A stretch of DNA of 64,000 nt from Fimbriimonadaceae bacterium (GCA_019638795.1 JAHBTB010000001.1:638960-702959); one strand, 5' to 3'. Shown: positions 16,904 through 27,678, counted from the first letter of the stretch. Numbers and translations: made by a program. Notes: a model not told the origin generated them from the letters alone.

Positions 16904-17254
16904 ATGGGTGCCGACATCCTTGAGACCTTTCCTAACCCGAACCCGGGCCGCGACTACCTGATCACCCACGTCTGCCCCGAGTTCACGAGCGTGTGTCCGA
17001 AAACGGGCCAGCCCGACTTCGCCACGATCGAACTTGACTACGTCCCCGACCAGACCTGTGTCGAGCTGAAGTCCTTGAAGCTCTACTACTACAGCTTTCG
17101 GAACGAGGGCATCTACTACGAGGCGGTCACCAACCGCCTCTTGGACGAACTTGCCGGCGCGACCAAGCCTCGATGGATGCGGGTCACCGGCCGGTTCAAC
17201 GTCCGGGGCGGCATCAGCAGTGTCGTCGTGTGCGAAACTGGGCCAAGGCCATAG
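16904..17254 (+). CDS. queF: NADPH-dependent 7-cyano-7-deazaguanine reductase
   Basis: Reduces preQ0 to preQ1 in queuosine biosynthesis (116 residues, the short unimodular QueF type related to GTP cyclohydrolase I). The active-site cysteine lies in [14 protein letters not shown], together with the catalytic aspartate; the QueF motif reads [17 protein letters not shown], with the usual glutamate-serine partly changed (ELKS for ESKS). There is a TACCCT box at 16889-16894, 9 bp before the ATG, and no Shine-Dalgarno, consistent with a leaderless or near-leaderless mRNA. No other queuosine genes are in the window. Confidence 0.93.
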   Translation: MGADILETFPNPNPGRDYLITHVCPEFTSVCPKTGQPDFATIELDYVPDQTCVELKSLKLYYYSFRNEGIYYEAVTNRLLDELAGATKPRWMRVTGRFNVRGGISSVVVCETGPRP

Positions 17255-17308
17255 GCGCGGGAAACCCCTGAGCCCGTCGGTCCGTTGCAGTAGTCGAAAG
17301 CAGACGCC

Positions 17309-18196
17309 ATGGCCCCCTACGTCCGACTGGCCCGCCTCAAGCAGTGGTCGAAGAACATCCTCGTCTTCGCCGCCTTTCTGTTCAGCGGACGGATCCTCGA
17401 CCCCGTGGCCTGGAAGCAGGCGCTCATCGCCTTCTTTGCCTTCGGCCTCGTCAGTTCGGCCTGCTACATCTTCAACGACCTGGCCGACATCGAACGGGAC
17501 CGCCAACACCCGGACAAGAAGCACCGTCCCCTCGCCTCGGGAGCGGTCCTGCCCACCGTCGGTGTCGCGATGGCCGTGGTCCTCTTGGCCGGGGGGCTTG
17601 CCCTCGGGTTCTTCGACGACATCTGGGTGGGCACTGTCCTCGTCGCCTATGCGTTGATGCAAGGCGCCTACAACCTGTGGGTCAAGGCCGTCCCCGTCCT
17701 CGACGTTTTCTGGATCGCCACGGGGTTTGTGCTCCGGGCCGGTGTCGGCGCCCAAGCGATCCATGTGCCGATCTCCGGCTGGCTGCTTTTCTGCACCGGG
17801 GCGTTCGCCCTCATGCTCGGCTTTGCCAAGCGACGCCATGAGTTCGTCCTTCAAGGCGAGGAGTGCGACCAGTCGAGGGCCAGCCTCGTCCACTACACCC
17901 TCGGCACGCTCAACATGTACGTCGGCATCTTCTCCGGCATGGCCGCAATGAGCTACAGCATCTATTGCGTCAGCAGCCGCACCGCCCACGACTATCCGGG
18001 CATCCTCCTCACCGCCCCCTTCGTCATCTATGCCATCAGCCGGTACGTCCTCCTCGTCTTTAGTCAAAACGAGGGCGGAGAGCCCGCGGAGATCCTGTTG
18101 CACGACCGCCACATCCTCTTCAGCGTCATCGGCTTCCTCGTCGCAGCCGCCGTCGCCCTCAAGGGGTTCGCGGTGCCGATCGTGGGGGTGGGATGA
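17309..18196 (+). CDS. UbiA-family polyprenyl-phosphate phosphoribosyltransferase (DPPR synthase-like)
   Basis: A 295-residue integral membrane prenyltransferase of the UbiA superfamily with about nine helices. The first acidic motif reads NDLADIERD (NDxxDxxxD), and the second region GFAKRRHEF resembles mycobacterial Rv3806c, which transfers phosphoribose from PRPP to decaprenyl phosphate, rather than quinone or heme prenyltransferases. The next two genes are DprE2- and DprE1-like, each joined by a 4-bp overlap, which strongly supports the DPPR synthase role. The product would be polyprenyl-phosphoryl-ribose-5-phosphate. The specific activity is inferred from motifs and context. Confidence 0.82.
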   Translation: MAPYVRLARLKQWSKNILVFAAFLFSGRILDPVAWKQALIAFFAFGLVSSACYIFNDLADIERDRQHPDKKHRPLASGAVLPTVGVAMAVVLLAGGLALGFFDDIWVGTVLVAYALMQGAYNLWVKAVPVLDVFWIATGFVLRAGVGAQAIHVPISGWLLFCTGAFALMLGFAKRRHEFVLQGEECDQSRASLVHYTLGTLNMYVGIFSGMAAMSYSIYCVSSRTAHDYPGILLTAPFVIYAISRYVLLVFSQNEGGEPAEILLHDRHILFSVIGFLVAAAVALKGFAVPIVGVG

Positions 18197-18921
18197 AGGA
18201 CTTTCAACACGCGATCGTCGTGGGTGCCTCCAGCGGCATCGGCGCCGAACTGGCCAAGCAACTCTTGGAGTCGGGTTGCCGGGTGGCCTTGGTCGCGCGC
18301 CGGCGCGACCGACTTGAAGCCGTCGCCGCCAACCACCCGGACTCGGCCGTCGTCGCCGAGCATGACGTCCACGACACCGCCGCCGTGCCTGCCCTGTTCC
18401 AAGACCTGTGCCGTCAGCTTGGCGGGCTCGACCTCGTCGTCTATGCCAGCGGGGTCATGCCACCCGTAGGAGCCCACGAGTACGACACCGCCAAGGACCT
18501 GGAGATGGTCGCGGTCAACCTAGCCGGGGCGGTCGCCTGGCTTAATGAAGCGGCCGTCCGCTTTGAAGGGGTCAAGGCCGGCACGATCATCGGACTGGGC
18601 AGTGTCGCGGGGGACCGGGGCCGCTCAGGGCAGCCGGTCTACAACACGACCAAGGCCGCCCTGGCCACCTACCTCGAGGCGCTGCGCAACCGCCTGGCCA
18701 AGCAGGGCGTGACCGTCGTGACCGTCAAGCCCGGTCCGACGCAGAGCGAGATGACCGCCCACCTGCCCCAGGGCAAGATGATGCCCGCCGCCGAGGCTGC
18801 CCGCCGCATCCTCGGCAAAGCCCACCGGACGGGCGAACACTATCTTTCGCCCGCCCACGCCGTGGCGTTCCTCATTATCCGTCACATCCCGTCGTGGTTG
18901 TTCCGACGCACCAAGATATGA
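18193..18921 (+). CDS. DprE2-like decaprenylphosphoryl-2-keto-pentose reductase (SDR)
   Basis: A 242-residue short-chain dehydrogenase. It carries GASSGIG near the N-terminus, a catalytic serine in GLGSVAGDRGRSG, the YNTTK tyrosine/lysine pair, and VKPGPTQSEMTAHLP, which parallels the RPGQVRTRMSAH-type segment of mycobacterial DprE2. In that system DprE2 reduces the 2-keto intermediate made by DprE1 to give polyprenyl-phospho-arabinose. The ATG overlaps the UbiA-like stop by 4 bp and its stop overlaps the DprE1-like start by 4 bp, so the three should be made in step. As a lone SDR the substrate would be uncertain; the neighbours decide the call. Confidence 0.8.
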   Translation: MKDFQHAIVVGASSGIGAELAKQLLESGCRVALVARRRDRLEAVAANHPDSAVVAEHDVHDTAAVPALFQDLCRQLGGLDLVVYASGVMPPVGAHEYDTAKDLEMVAVNLAGAVAWLNEAAVRFEGVKAGTIIGLGSVAGDRGRSGQPVYNTTKAALATYLEALRNRLAKQGVTVVTVKPGPTQSEMTAHLPQGKMMPAAEAARRILGKAHRTGEHYLSPAHAVAFLIIRHIPSWLFRRTKI

Positions 18922-20333
18922 TCGAACGCGACCGGATCGTCCGGCTATCAGGATTCGGCGGCAGCCAGTCGGCGGACGGATTCCTGTATCGTCCCGGTTC
19001 GCTTGACGCCGTGTCCGAAGTCCTCGCCCTGGCCCGTCGGGAGGGCCGGCAAGTCGTCCTCCGGGGGGCGGGACGGAGCTACGGCGACGCCGCGGTCGCC
19101 GGCGAGGCGGTGGCCCTTGACCTTTCGCGGATGGACAACGTCCGATCTTTCGACCCGGCGACCGGCGTCATCGACGTGGGGCCCGGGGCGACGATCGAGG
19201 CCCTGTGGCGGCACACGCTGGAAGACGGCTGGTGGCCCAGCGTCGTCAGCGGCACGATGTACCCGACCGTGGCCGGGGCCCTCGCGATGAACATCCACGG
19301 TAAGAACGCGTTCCGCGTCGGCACTCTGGGCGAGAACACCCTGTCCGTCGACGTCTTGCGAGCGGACGGGTCGCTGGTGACTCTGGGTCGGGACGATCCC
19401 GGGTTCACCGACGTCGTGAGCGGGGCGGGCCTGCTTGGCGTCGTGGTGGGTGCACGGCTCCAAATGAAGCGCGTCACAAGCGGGGCGCTCGACGTCGAGG
19501 CAGTTTCATGCGCGGACTGGGACGCCCAGTTCGAGGCCTTCACCCGCCATGAGGCGACCGCCGACTACATGGTGTCGTGGCTGGACGCCTTCGCCTCCGG
19601 CCCTTCGGCCGGCCGCGGCGTCTTCCACGCCGCCCGGCACCGGACGACAACGGACATAGACATCCCCTCTCTCCGACCGGACGCCCAAGACCTTCCCGAC
19701 ACGATCATGGGCCTCGTGCCCAAGTCGGTGGTCTGGCGGTTCCTGAAGCCCCTCAACAACCGGGTCGGGATGAGGTTTGTCAACTGGGCCAAGCACACCT
19801 CCGGCGTGCTTATGGAAGACGGCAAGTCGTTCGGCCAAAGCCTCGTGGCGTTTTCGTTTCTCTTGGACTACGTCCCCGGATGGCAGCGGGCTTACGACCC
19901 CGGCGGCCTCGTCCAGTACCAGTCGTTCGTCCCTCGCGAGGCCGCCCCGCGGGTCTTTGCCCGACAGTTCGAGATCCAGCGAGAACGCGGGTTAGAGAAC
20001 TTCCTCAGCGTCCTGAAACTCCATCGCCCCGACCCGTTCATGTTCAGCCACGGGGTGGACGGGTTCTCTTTGGCCCAAGACTTCAAGGTCACCACCGCCA
20101 ACCGGGAAGGGCTGCGCCGCTTGGCCGAGACGATGAGCGACCTGGTGTTGGAGGCCGGCGGGCGCTTCTACCTGGCCAAAGACAGCCTCCTCCGTCCCAC
20201 TGATTTCGCCCAAAGCTTGGGTGAGGCCGGAATGGCAAGGTACTGGGCGGCCAAGGCCGCCTGGGATCCCGACGCCCTGTTCAGCAGTTCGCTGGCCCGA
20301 CGTCTCCAACTGGACCCCCGATGCGCGTCCTGA
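18918..20333 (+). CDS. DprE1-like FAD-dependent polyprenylphosphoryl-ribose 2-oxidase
   Basis: A 471-residue VAO/PCMH-type flavoprotein. The FAD domain shows RGAGRSYGDAA and the DprE1-like NIHGKN segment; the C-terminal part has AGGRFYLAKDS with Lys421 equivalent to the catalytic Lys418 of mycobacterial DprE1. By hand alignment the cysteine attacked by benzothiazinones (Cys387 there) is Ala386 here (SLAQDF). The enzyme should oxidise the 2-hydroxyl of polyprenyl-phospho-ribose, the first half of epimerisation to arabinose. ATG 18918 is chosen because it overlaps the previous stop (ATGA); an upstream GTG at 18894 is less likely. The last 13 bp overlap the pcp start. Confidence 0.85.
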   Translation: MIERDRIVRLSGFGGSQSADGFLYRPGSLDAVSEVLALARREGRQVVLRGAGRSYGDAAVAGEAVALDLSRMDNVRSFDPATGVIDVGPGATIEALWRHTLEDGWWPSVVSGTMYPTVAGALAMNIHGKNAFRVGTLGENTLSVDVLRADGSLVTLGRDDPGFTDVVSGAGLLGVVVGARLQMKRVTSGALDVEAVSCADWDAQFEAFTRHEATADYMVSWLDAFASGPSAGRGVFHAARHRTTTDIDIPSLRPDAQDLPDTIMGLVPKSVVWRFLKPLNNRVGMRFVNWAKHTSGVLMEDGKSFGQSLVAFSFLLDYVPGWQRAYDPGGLVQYQSFVPREAAPRVFARQFEIQRERGLENFLSVLKLHRPDPFMFSHGVDGFSLAQDFKVTTANREGLRRLAETMSDLVLEAGGRFYLAKDSLLRPTDFAQSLGEAGMARYWAAKAAWDPDALFSSSLARRLQLDPRCAS

Positions 20334-20869
20334 CCACTGGCTTCGGCCCGTTTCTCCGCGTCACCGAAAACCCTTCGGCATGGCTCGTCGAGCGATGTGG
20401 GGCGCCATTTGTGGTCCTGCCGGTGGGGTACGACGCCGTCGACGCCTTCTTGGAGGGACTTGACCCGTCGTCATTCGACGCCTTGGTAATGGTCGGCGTC
20501 CATGGCCGGGCGCGGAAAATCCGCCTGGAATGCGTGGCGCGGAACGTCGTGGGCGGCACACCAGGATCGGACGGCCAAGCCCGGCGCCCTGGCCGCATTG
20601 ATCCGAAGGGGCCAGACCGGATCCGGACGTCCCTCTGGCGCGAAGTGGTCTGGCCCGGAGCTGCCGACCATTTCACTCTGGCCGACAACGCCGGGGACTA
20701 CCTGTGCAACTACAGCTTTTACCGGGCGGCGTCTCGGTTCCCTGAAAAGCGCGTCGGCTTCGTCCATGTGCCGCCGTTCGACCGCATGGAGCGGGAGACA
20801 CAGCGCGAAGCCCTGCAGAAGCTGGTCTCAGAGATTTCGGCTCAGGCGATGCCGACCGAGTCGAGATAA
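20321..20869 (+). CDS. pcp: Pyroglutamyl-peptidase I (peptidase C15)
   Basis: A 182-residue cysteine peptidase that removes N-terminal pyroglutamate from peptides. The C15 triad is visible: glutamate in RLECVARNV, cysteine in GDYLCNYSFY and histidine in GFVHVPPF. The opening TTGFGPFLRVTENPS matches the family's TGFxPFGG...NPS start. Slightly shorter than the usual ~210 residues, with a reduced middle section. It overlaps the DprE1-like gene by 13 bp, so it is transcribed with that cluster, though no functional link is evident; its 3' end overlaps a convergent gene by 28 bp. Confidence 0.85.
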   Translation: MRVLTTGFGPFLRVTENPSAWLVERCGAPFVVLPVGYDAVDAFLEGLDPSSFDALVMVGVHGRARKIRLECVARNVVGGTPGSDGQARRPGRIDPKGPDRIRTSLWREVVWPGAADHFTLADNAGDYLCNYSFYRAASRFPEKRVGFVHVPPFDRMERETQREALQKLVSEISAQAMPTESR

Positions 20870-21705
20870 CGCCGGGCGTTGTTCAGCGACGCTTCGACTG
20901 CCTTCTTGCAGTCAGGGAGGTCACCCTCGTACTCCAGGTTGACCCAGCCGTCGAACCCGGCAGACCGCAGGGCTTGGACGCACGCGTCAAGGTCGACGTC
21001 GCCCTCGCCAATGACGGTGCCGACAAACGGAGTCCCGTCCAAGGAATGGTAGACCCGTCCCTCACCCTCACCTTGGGCAAAGTCCTTGAAGTGGACCATG
21101 TAGGCGAGGCTGGCCACCGCACGGATCGCTTCGTGGCTTTGTTGTCCGACGAGTTGGAAGTTGCCCGTGTCCGGGTTCGCGCCGAGGGCGTCATGACCAC
21201 AACGGGCCCGCACGTCGGAAATGATCCCGGCGACTTGGTCGCCTCGCCCCGCCAGCTTGCCGTGGTTCTCCAGGGCCAAGCGGACGCCTTTCTCTTGGGC
21301 GTAGTCGGCACCGGCGGCGAGGCCGTCGATGATCCAGCCGCGCGCCTCTTCGAACCCAAACGAAGCGTCGGCGGGCACGTCCCCGGCAAACACTCGGACT
21401 ACTTTCGCCCCGTATTTGACCGCCTCGTCGACACCAAACGTGATCTTCTTGAGGTGGACCTCTCGTTCCTCCGCCGTCGGCTTGGCGAAGTTCTGCGCCA
21501 CGCTGAAGACCCCGACGGGAAGTCCGGACTTGGCGAGGGCGCCCATGGCGGCGGCCCGGTCGACCTCGACGTCCTTGTAGAAGAAGTCGAGAAGCTCGAC
21601 CCCGTCGGCCCCGATCCGCTCCGCCTCGTGGATGAACGACACAATGTCCATCCGGCCGGCCTGGACCTCGGTCACATAGCTGTACATGCTGACGCCTAGC
21701 TTCAT
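20842..21705 (-). CDS. Sugar phosphate isomerase/epimerase (xylose isomerase-like TIM barrel)
   Basis: A 287-residue AP-endonuclease-2/xylose-isomerase-like barrel. The expected metal-site strands are present: LALENHG (Glu/His), GANPDTGNF (Asp), VHFKDF (His) and the last-strand glutamate in WVNLEYEG. Members act as inositol, hydroxypyruvate or sugar epimerases/isomerases, often manganese-dependent; the substrate here is unknown. The ATG overlaps the nuoN stop by 4 bp, so it is translated as the last gene of the complex I operon, which is unusual for this family. Confidence 0.8.
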   Translation of the reverse strand: MKLGVSMYSYVTEVQAGRMDIVSFIHEAERIGADGVELLDFFYKDVEVDRAAAMGALAKSGLPVGVFSVAQNFAKPTAEEREVHLKKITFGVDEAVKYGAKVVRVFAGDVPADASFGFEEARGWIIDGLAAGADYAQEKGVRLALENHGKLAGRGDQVAGIISDVRARCGHDALGANPDTGNFQLVGQQSHEAIRAVASLAYMVHFKDFAQGEGEGRVYHSLDGTPFVGTVIGEGDVDLDACVQALRSAGFDGWVNLEYEGDLPDCKKAVEASLNNARRYLDSVGIA

Positions 21706-23225
21706 CGCCTCACCAATTCTTGTTGAGGCTGGACCTTCCCCTCAGCCGGCGGGGTTTGTTTGAGGGATTCCGCTCGCGTCGACGACAGGATGTAGCCGCC
21801 GAACATCGAGGCGAAGAGGACGCCGGCCCCGCACACACACGCGGCGACGGTCAGGCCGGTGCCCGGCTTGCGCGAGACCGGTCGGGCCGCCCCTTCGTCG
21901 CTGACGAACGCGGCGACCATGATCTGCAGGTAGTAGTAGGCGCTCACCGCCGAATTGACGGCCAAGACGATCGCCAAGGGTGCCAGACCGACGCGTAAGG
22001 CGTCGATGAAGATGAGCTGCTTGCCAAAGAACCCGACGGTCGGCGGGATGCCGATCAGCGACGCCAAGAACAAGACGAGCATGACCGTAGCGAAGGGAGC
22101 CCGCTTGTAGAGGCCGTAGATATCCTGGTACCGGGAGCCGTCGCGCTGGCCCTTGGCGGCAAGGCTGACGACGGCAAAGGCACCCACCGTCATCGCCGCG
22201 TAGCCGATCAAGTAGAACACCGTCGTGCCCAGGCTGACCTTGGTGGGGTCCTTGATGTAGGCGAGGAGCGCGACCAAGAGATAGCCCGCGTGGGCGATGG
22301 CCGAGTAGCCAAGGGCGCGCTTGACGTCCTTCTGCACCAGGGCGACCAAGTTACCGACGCACATCGTCGCGATGGCGGCCCAATACAAGGCCTCGAACCA
22401 GAAGTGCGCCAACGGAACCGTCGCGACAAGAACCCGGGCCAACGCACCGAACGCGGCGGTCTTTGTCACCGCCGCCATAAAGGCAGACACGTTGGTCGGA
22501 GCCCCTTGGTACACGTCGGGAGTCCACTGGTGGAAGGGAACGAGCGACGCCTTGAACCCCAGGCCGACGAGGACCAGGGCGATGCCAAAGGCGGGGAGCG
22601 GCGCGGTGGTGGAGTCAAGCGCGGTGATCGCCTTGGTGATGTCGGGGAGCGCCAGCGAACCCGAAGCACCGAAGAGGAAAGCCATGCCGTACAGCAAGAA
22701 CGCCGAGGCGAACGCGCCGAGCAAGAAGTACTTCAGGGCCGACTCTTCGGACCGCGCCTCTTGGCGGCTCATTCCGGCCAGGCAGTAGAGCCCGATGCTG
22801 AGAATCTCCAACCCCACAAAGAGCATGAGCAGGTTGTCGGTGGAGACCATCACCATGGCGCCGGACAGCGACCACAGGGTGAGCGGGTAGTACTCACCGA
22901 AGGCGATGCGCTTTTCCCGAAGGTAATCCTCACTGAACATGAGGCAGACCGCCGTCGCACCGACGAGGACCAACTGGAGAAGCACGGCAAACTGGTCTCG
23001 GACCACCATTCCCCCGAGGGTCTTGGTGGCGGGCAGGGCCAACTGGGACAAAAGTATCCCGAAGCTGGCGATGACGCCCGCGAGCGAGACACCCAGGATC
23101 AGGCCGTTGTCCCGCTTTGGCTGGATGGTCTCCAAGAGGAGGGCGACGATGCCAGTGACGGCGACGACGACGAACGGCAGGATGACGCCGAAATCAATGC
23201 TGGGGATGGCGACGTGCAGGTTCAT
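21702..23225 (-). CDS. nuoN: NADH-quinone oxidoreductase subunit N
   Basis: A 507-residue antiporter-like membrane subunit of complex I with about 14 helices. Typical motifs include the conserved lysine helix LVLVGLGFKASLVPFHQWTPD, the discontinuous-helix stretch around MAAVTKTAAFGAL, and LLMLFVGLEILSIGLY with the key glutamate. It helps proton translocation coupled to NADH oxidation. Order NuoM-(URO-D-like)-NuoN, with 4-bp overlaps on both sides. Confidence 0.95.
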   Translation of the reverse strand: MNLHVAIPSIDFGVILPFVVVAVTGIVALLLETIQPKRDNGLILGVSLAGVIASFGILLSQLALPATKTLGGMVVRDQFAVLLQLVLVGATAVCLMFSEDYLREKRIAFGEYYPLTLWSLSGAMVMVSTDNLLMLFVGLEILSIGLYCLAGMSRQEARSEESALKYFLLGAFASAFLLYGMAFLFGASGSLALPDITKAITALDSTTAPLPAFGIALVLVGLGFKASLVPFHQWTPDVYQGAPTNVSAFMAAVTKTAAFGALARVLVATVPLAHFWFEALYWAAIATMCVGNLVALVQKDVKRALGYSAIAHAGYLLVALLAYIKDPTKVSLGTTVFYLIGYAAMTVGAFAVVSLAAKGQRDGSRYQDIYGLYKRAPFATVMLVLFLASLIGIPPTVGFFGKQLIFIDALRVGLAPLAIVLAVNSAVSAYYYLQIMVAAFVSDEGAARPVSRKPGTGLTVAACVCGAGVLFASMFGGYILSSTRAESLKQTPPAEGKVQPQQELVRR

Positions 23226-23781
23226 CGTGGCCTCCGGTCAGGGACGGGGCCAACCAGCCTCACGTCGGCAGTCGGATGGTCGGCGAGCAGGCGGCCCGGC
23301 CGCAGGGCACGGATCTCCGCCGGTTCGGGGGTCGTCCCCGCCCAGCCGAAGAGGTCGGCAGGCAGGTCGCTGACAAAGTCGGTGTAGGCGTCGTCTCGGT
23401 CGGCGACAAAAACCACCACCTCCACCTTGGCGCGAGTGTCGGCGAGGATTTCGCGGTCGTGTTCCAAGAAAAGCCCGCCATACTGCATCGGCGTGAAGGC
23501 GGCGGGGCAGGCCCCTTCGATCCAATAAAGGACGCCGGTCGATCCGGCGCGCAGGGCCTCCGTGATCGCCGCCCGGGTCTCAGCGACCAGCCCGGCCACG
23601 GTGCCGTCAGCCCCGACCGGGTCGCGGCGGACCTGGTCAAGAAACGCGGCGACGTCGCACCGGGCCGAAACCGACGAGACCAGGGTCAGGCCAGGCGTCC
23701 CCGGTGTCGCAGAGACCACGACGTCGGCCGGTTGGCCGAACGACAATGTCTCCGCCGTCGCGACTCGACTGGCCTCCAGCA

Positions 23782-23785
<4 letters not shown>
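23222..23785 (-). CDS. Short uroporphyrinogen-decarboxylase-like protein inside the nuo operon
   Basis: A 187-residue protein whose C-terminal half resembles the second half of URO-D superfamily proteins: PMQYGGLFLEHDREILADTR parallels the family's substrate-side loop, VVVFVADRDD the strand that follows, and DLPADLFGWAG the conserved 'P-x-D-V-F-x-W' turn. Full URO-D enzymes are about 340 residues, so this is a half-length or diverged version, probably not a heme enzyme. It overlaps nuoM and nuoN by 4 bp on each side (ATGA), so it is firmly part of the operon. The relationship is by eye; function unknown. Confidence 0.55.
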
Positions 23786-25497
<1,712 letters not shown>

Positions 25498-25500
25498 CGG

Positions 25501-27678
25501 TTAGTTCCCCGCTCCCATTCGAGAAAGTAGATAGATGACATAGAAGATGAAGGCGACCACGCCCGCCTGCATAAGCAACGCGTAGCCCCGGACATAGCCC
25601 CGCTGGGTGCGGCTGAGGAGACCCCCGAACATCTCGGCGATCCGCCCGGCGGCGTTGACCAGGCCGTCGACCACCCACTTGTCGATGCCGGCGAGAAACG
25701 CCCCGAGCTTGGCCCCGCCCTGGAGCGAGAAGTCCATCATCGCCGCGTCAATGCCGAACTGCCTCCCGGCGCTGACCCGCCAACGCTTCCACTTGGACAT
25801 GTCCCACGATTCATCGTCTGGGAGCGACTTGTAGTACTTGAGGTAGCCCAGCCCCACGCCGCCGATGAAGACGGCGATCGAGACGCCCAGGATGACAGAC
25901 TCGGGGACCGCCCCGTGATGGGCCTCGGCCAAACCGGGATACAACCAGTGCTCGAAGTTGACGATGTTCTTGAGCCATATCCCACCGACCACGGAGAGGG
26001 CCGCCAAGACCACGAGGGGAAGCCACATGCTGGGCGGCACCTCGTGGGGGACATGGGTCTTGTCCAAAGAATGGTGGTGTTCGTGCGGTTCCGCCAGTTC
26101 CCGCGCCTTCATCTCGGCGTCGCTATAGAAGAACCCGTGCGGGTCCTCGTGGTGATGGGCATGGGCATGACCATGGTCTTCGTGGTGCGCGTGAGCGTGG
26201 TCGTGACCGTGTTCGGGCTCAATGGACTTCCACCGTCCCTCGCCACTGAAGAACGTGAGCAAGGTCATCCGTGTCATGTACGCGGCGGTGAGGAACGCGA
26301 CGGCGAACCCGACCCAACCGGCGATCTTGCCTGCGAAAATGCCCCAGCCCGGGACGTGGAGCAGGACCGGCGAATTGACCGCGGCCCCGAGGATCTCTTC
26401 TTTGCTCATCGCGCCCGAGAGGAACGGCACACCCGAGATCGCCGCCCAGCCGATGATCATCGTCGCCCCAGTGATCTTGAGGAGTTTCACCAAGCCGCCG
26501 TAGTTCCGCATGTCTTGGTTGTGGGCCATGGCGTGGATCACCGCGCCGGCGCCCAGGAACAGCAGGGCCTTGAAGAAGGCGTGGGTCGTGACATGGAACA
26601 TGCCCGTCCAGTAAGCGCCGACTCCACACCCGATGAACATGTAGCCCAGTTGCGACACGGTCGAAAAGGCGAGGACCTTCTTGATGTCGGTCTGGCCGAA
26701 GGCGATGAGCGCGCCGAGCAAGGCGGTGAACGCGCCGACCAAGGCGATGATCGCCCCGACGGTGGGCGACGCCTCGTAGAGAGGCGACATGCGGTTAAGC
26801 AAGAAGACGCCCGAGGTGACCATCGTCGCAGCGTGGATGAGGGCCGAGACCGGGGTCGGGCCGGCCATGGCGTCCGGCAGCCACAGGTAGAGCGGGAACT
26901 GCGCCGACTTGCCCATCGCACCGATGAACAGGCACATCGCCGCCATCATCGCCATCTGCGGGTTCGCATCGAAGAGGAGCTTCGCGTTGGGAAGGAGCAC
27001 GTCGAAGCTCAACCAGCGCGGGTCGGCGACACCGATGATGTTGCGGTCTTGGCTGGCTTGGAAGATCAGCAAGAACATGCCGATCGTGAAGCCGAAGTCA
27101 CCGATGCGGTTGACGATGAACGCCTTGTTCGCCGCCTTGGAGTTCTCGACGTCCTTGTACCAAAAGCCGATCAGGAGGTAGGAGCAGAGGCCGACACCCT
27201 CCCATCCGATAAAGGTCAGGACCAGGTTGTTGCCCAGCACCAGGCACAGCATCGCGGCGATGAAGAGGTTGAGGTAGGTGAAGAACCGTGGGTAGTCCTT
27301 TTCCTCCGCCATGTAGCCGGTGGCATAGAGATGGATGAGCGAGCCGATGCCGGTGATGATCAGCACCATCGTCATGCTCAGGGTGTCCACCCGGAACTCG
27401 AACGGGATGTGGAGCGAACGGATGTCGATCCAGTCAAACAGGGTAAGGACGACCGTGCGCTGGTCAGGCGGCAGGTTGTGGAGCTTGCCGACCAAACCCA
27501 CCGCGATGGCAAACGCGATGGCCACCGGGATGACGGCCGCGAAGCCCATGACCCGCTTCCCGACTTTGTCGCCCAGGTTGTCGACGACGATCTTGCCGGC
27601 CAGGCTCTGCCAGAGGAACCCGAACACGGGCAGGATGAAGATCCACCAGACGGAACTGAATGCTGCGGCGTTGTCCAT
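25501..27678 (-). CDS. nuoL: NADH-quinone oxidoreductase subunit L with histidine-rich loop
   Basis: The distal proton-pumping subunit (725 residues) carrying the lateral helix that spans NuoN and NuoM. Typical motifs are FIGWEGVGLCSYLLIGFWY with the key glutamate, FPLYLWLPDAMAGPTPVSA and LIHAATMVTSGVFLL. Between two C-terminal helices, at about residues 484-550, there is an insertion dense in histidine and acidic residues (EHGHDHAHAHHEDHGHAHAH, then EPHEHHHSLDKTH). Such runs bind Zn, Ni or Cu in other proteins; whether this one does is unknown. nuoK ends directly before its ATG with no spacer. Confidence 0.95.
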   Translation of the reverse strand: MDNAAAFSSVWWIFILPVFGFLWQSLAGKIVVDNLGDKVGKRVMGFAAVIPVAIAFAIAVGLVGKLHNLPPDQRTVVLTLFDWIDIRSLHIPFEFRVDTLSMTMVLIITGIGSLIHLYATGYMAEEKDYPRFFTYLNLFIAAMLCLVLGNNLVLTFIGWEGVGLCSYLLIGFWYKDVENSKAANKAFIVNRIGDFGFTIGMFLLIFQASQDRNIIGVADPRWLSFDVLLPNAKLLFDANPQMAMMAAMCLFIGAMGKSAQFPLYLWLPDAMAGPTPVSALIHAATMVTSGVFLLNRMSPLYEASPTVGAIIALVGAFTALLGALIAFGQTDIKKVLAFSTVSQLGYMFIGCGVGAYWTGMFHVTTHAFFKALLFLGAGAVIHAMAHNQDMRNYGGLVKLLKITGATMIIGWAAISGVPFLSGAMSKEEILGAAVNSPVLLHVPGWGIFAGKIAGWVGFAVAFLTAAYMTRMTLLTFFSGEGRWKSIEPEHGHDHAHAHHEDHGHAHAHHHEDPHGFFYSDAEMKARELAEPHEHHHSLDKTHVPHEVPPSMWLPLVVLAALSVVGGIWLKNIVNFEHWLYPGLAEAHHGAVPESVILGVSIAVFIGGVGLGYLKYYKSLPDDESWDMSKWKRWRVSAGRQFGIDAAMMDFSLQGGAKLGAFLAGIDKWVVDGLVNAAGRIAEMFGGLLSRTQRGYVRGYALLMQAGVVAFIFYVIYLLSRMGAGN

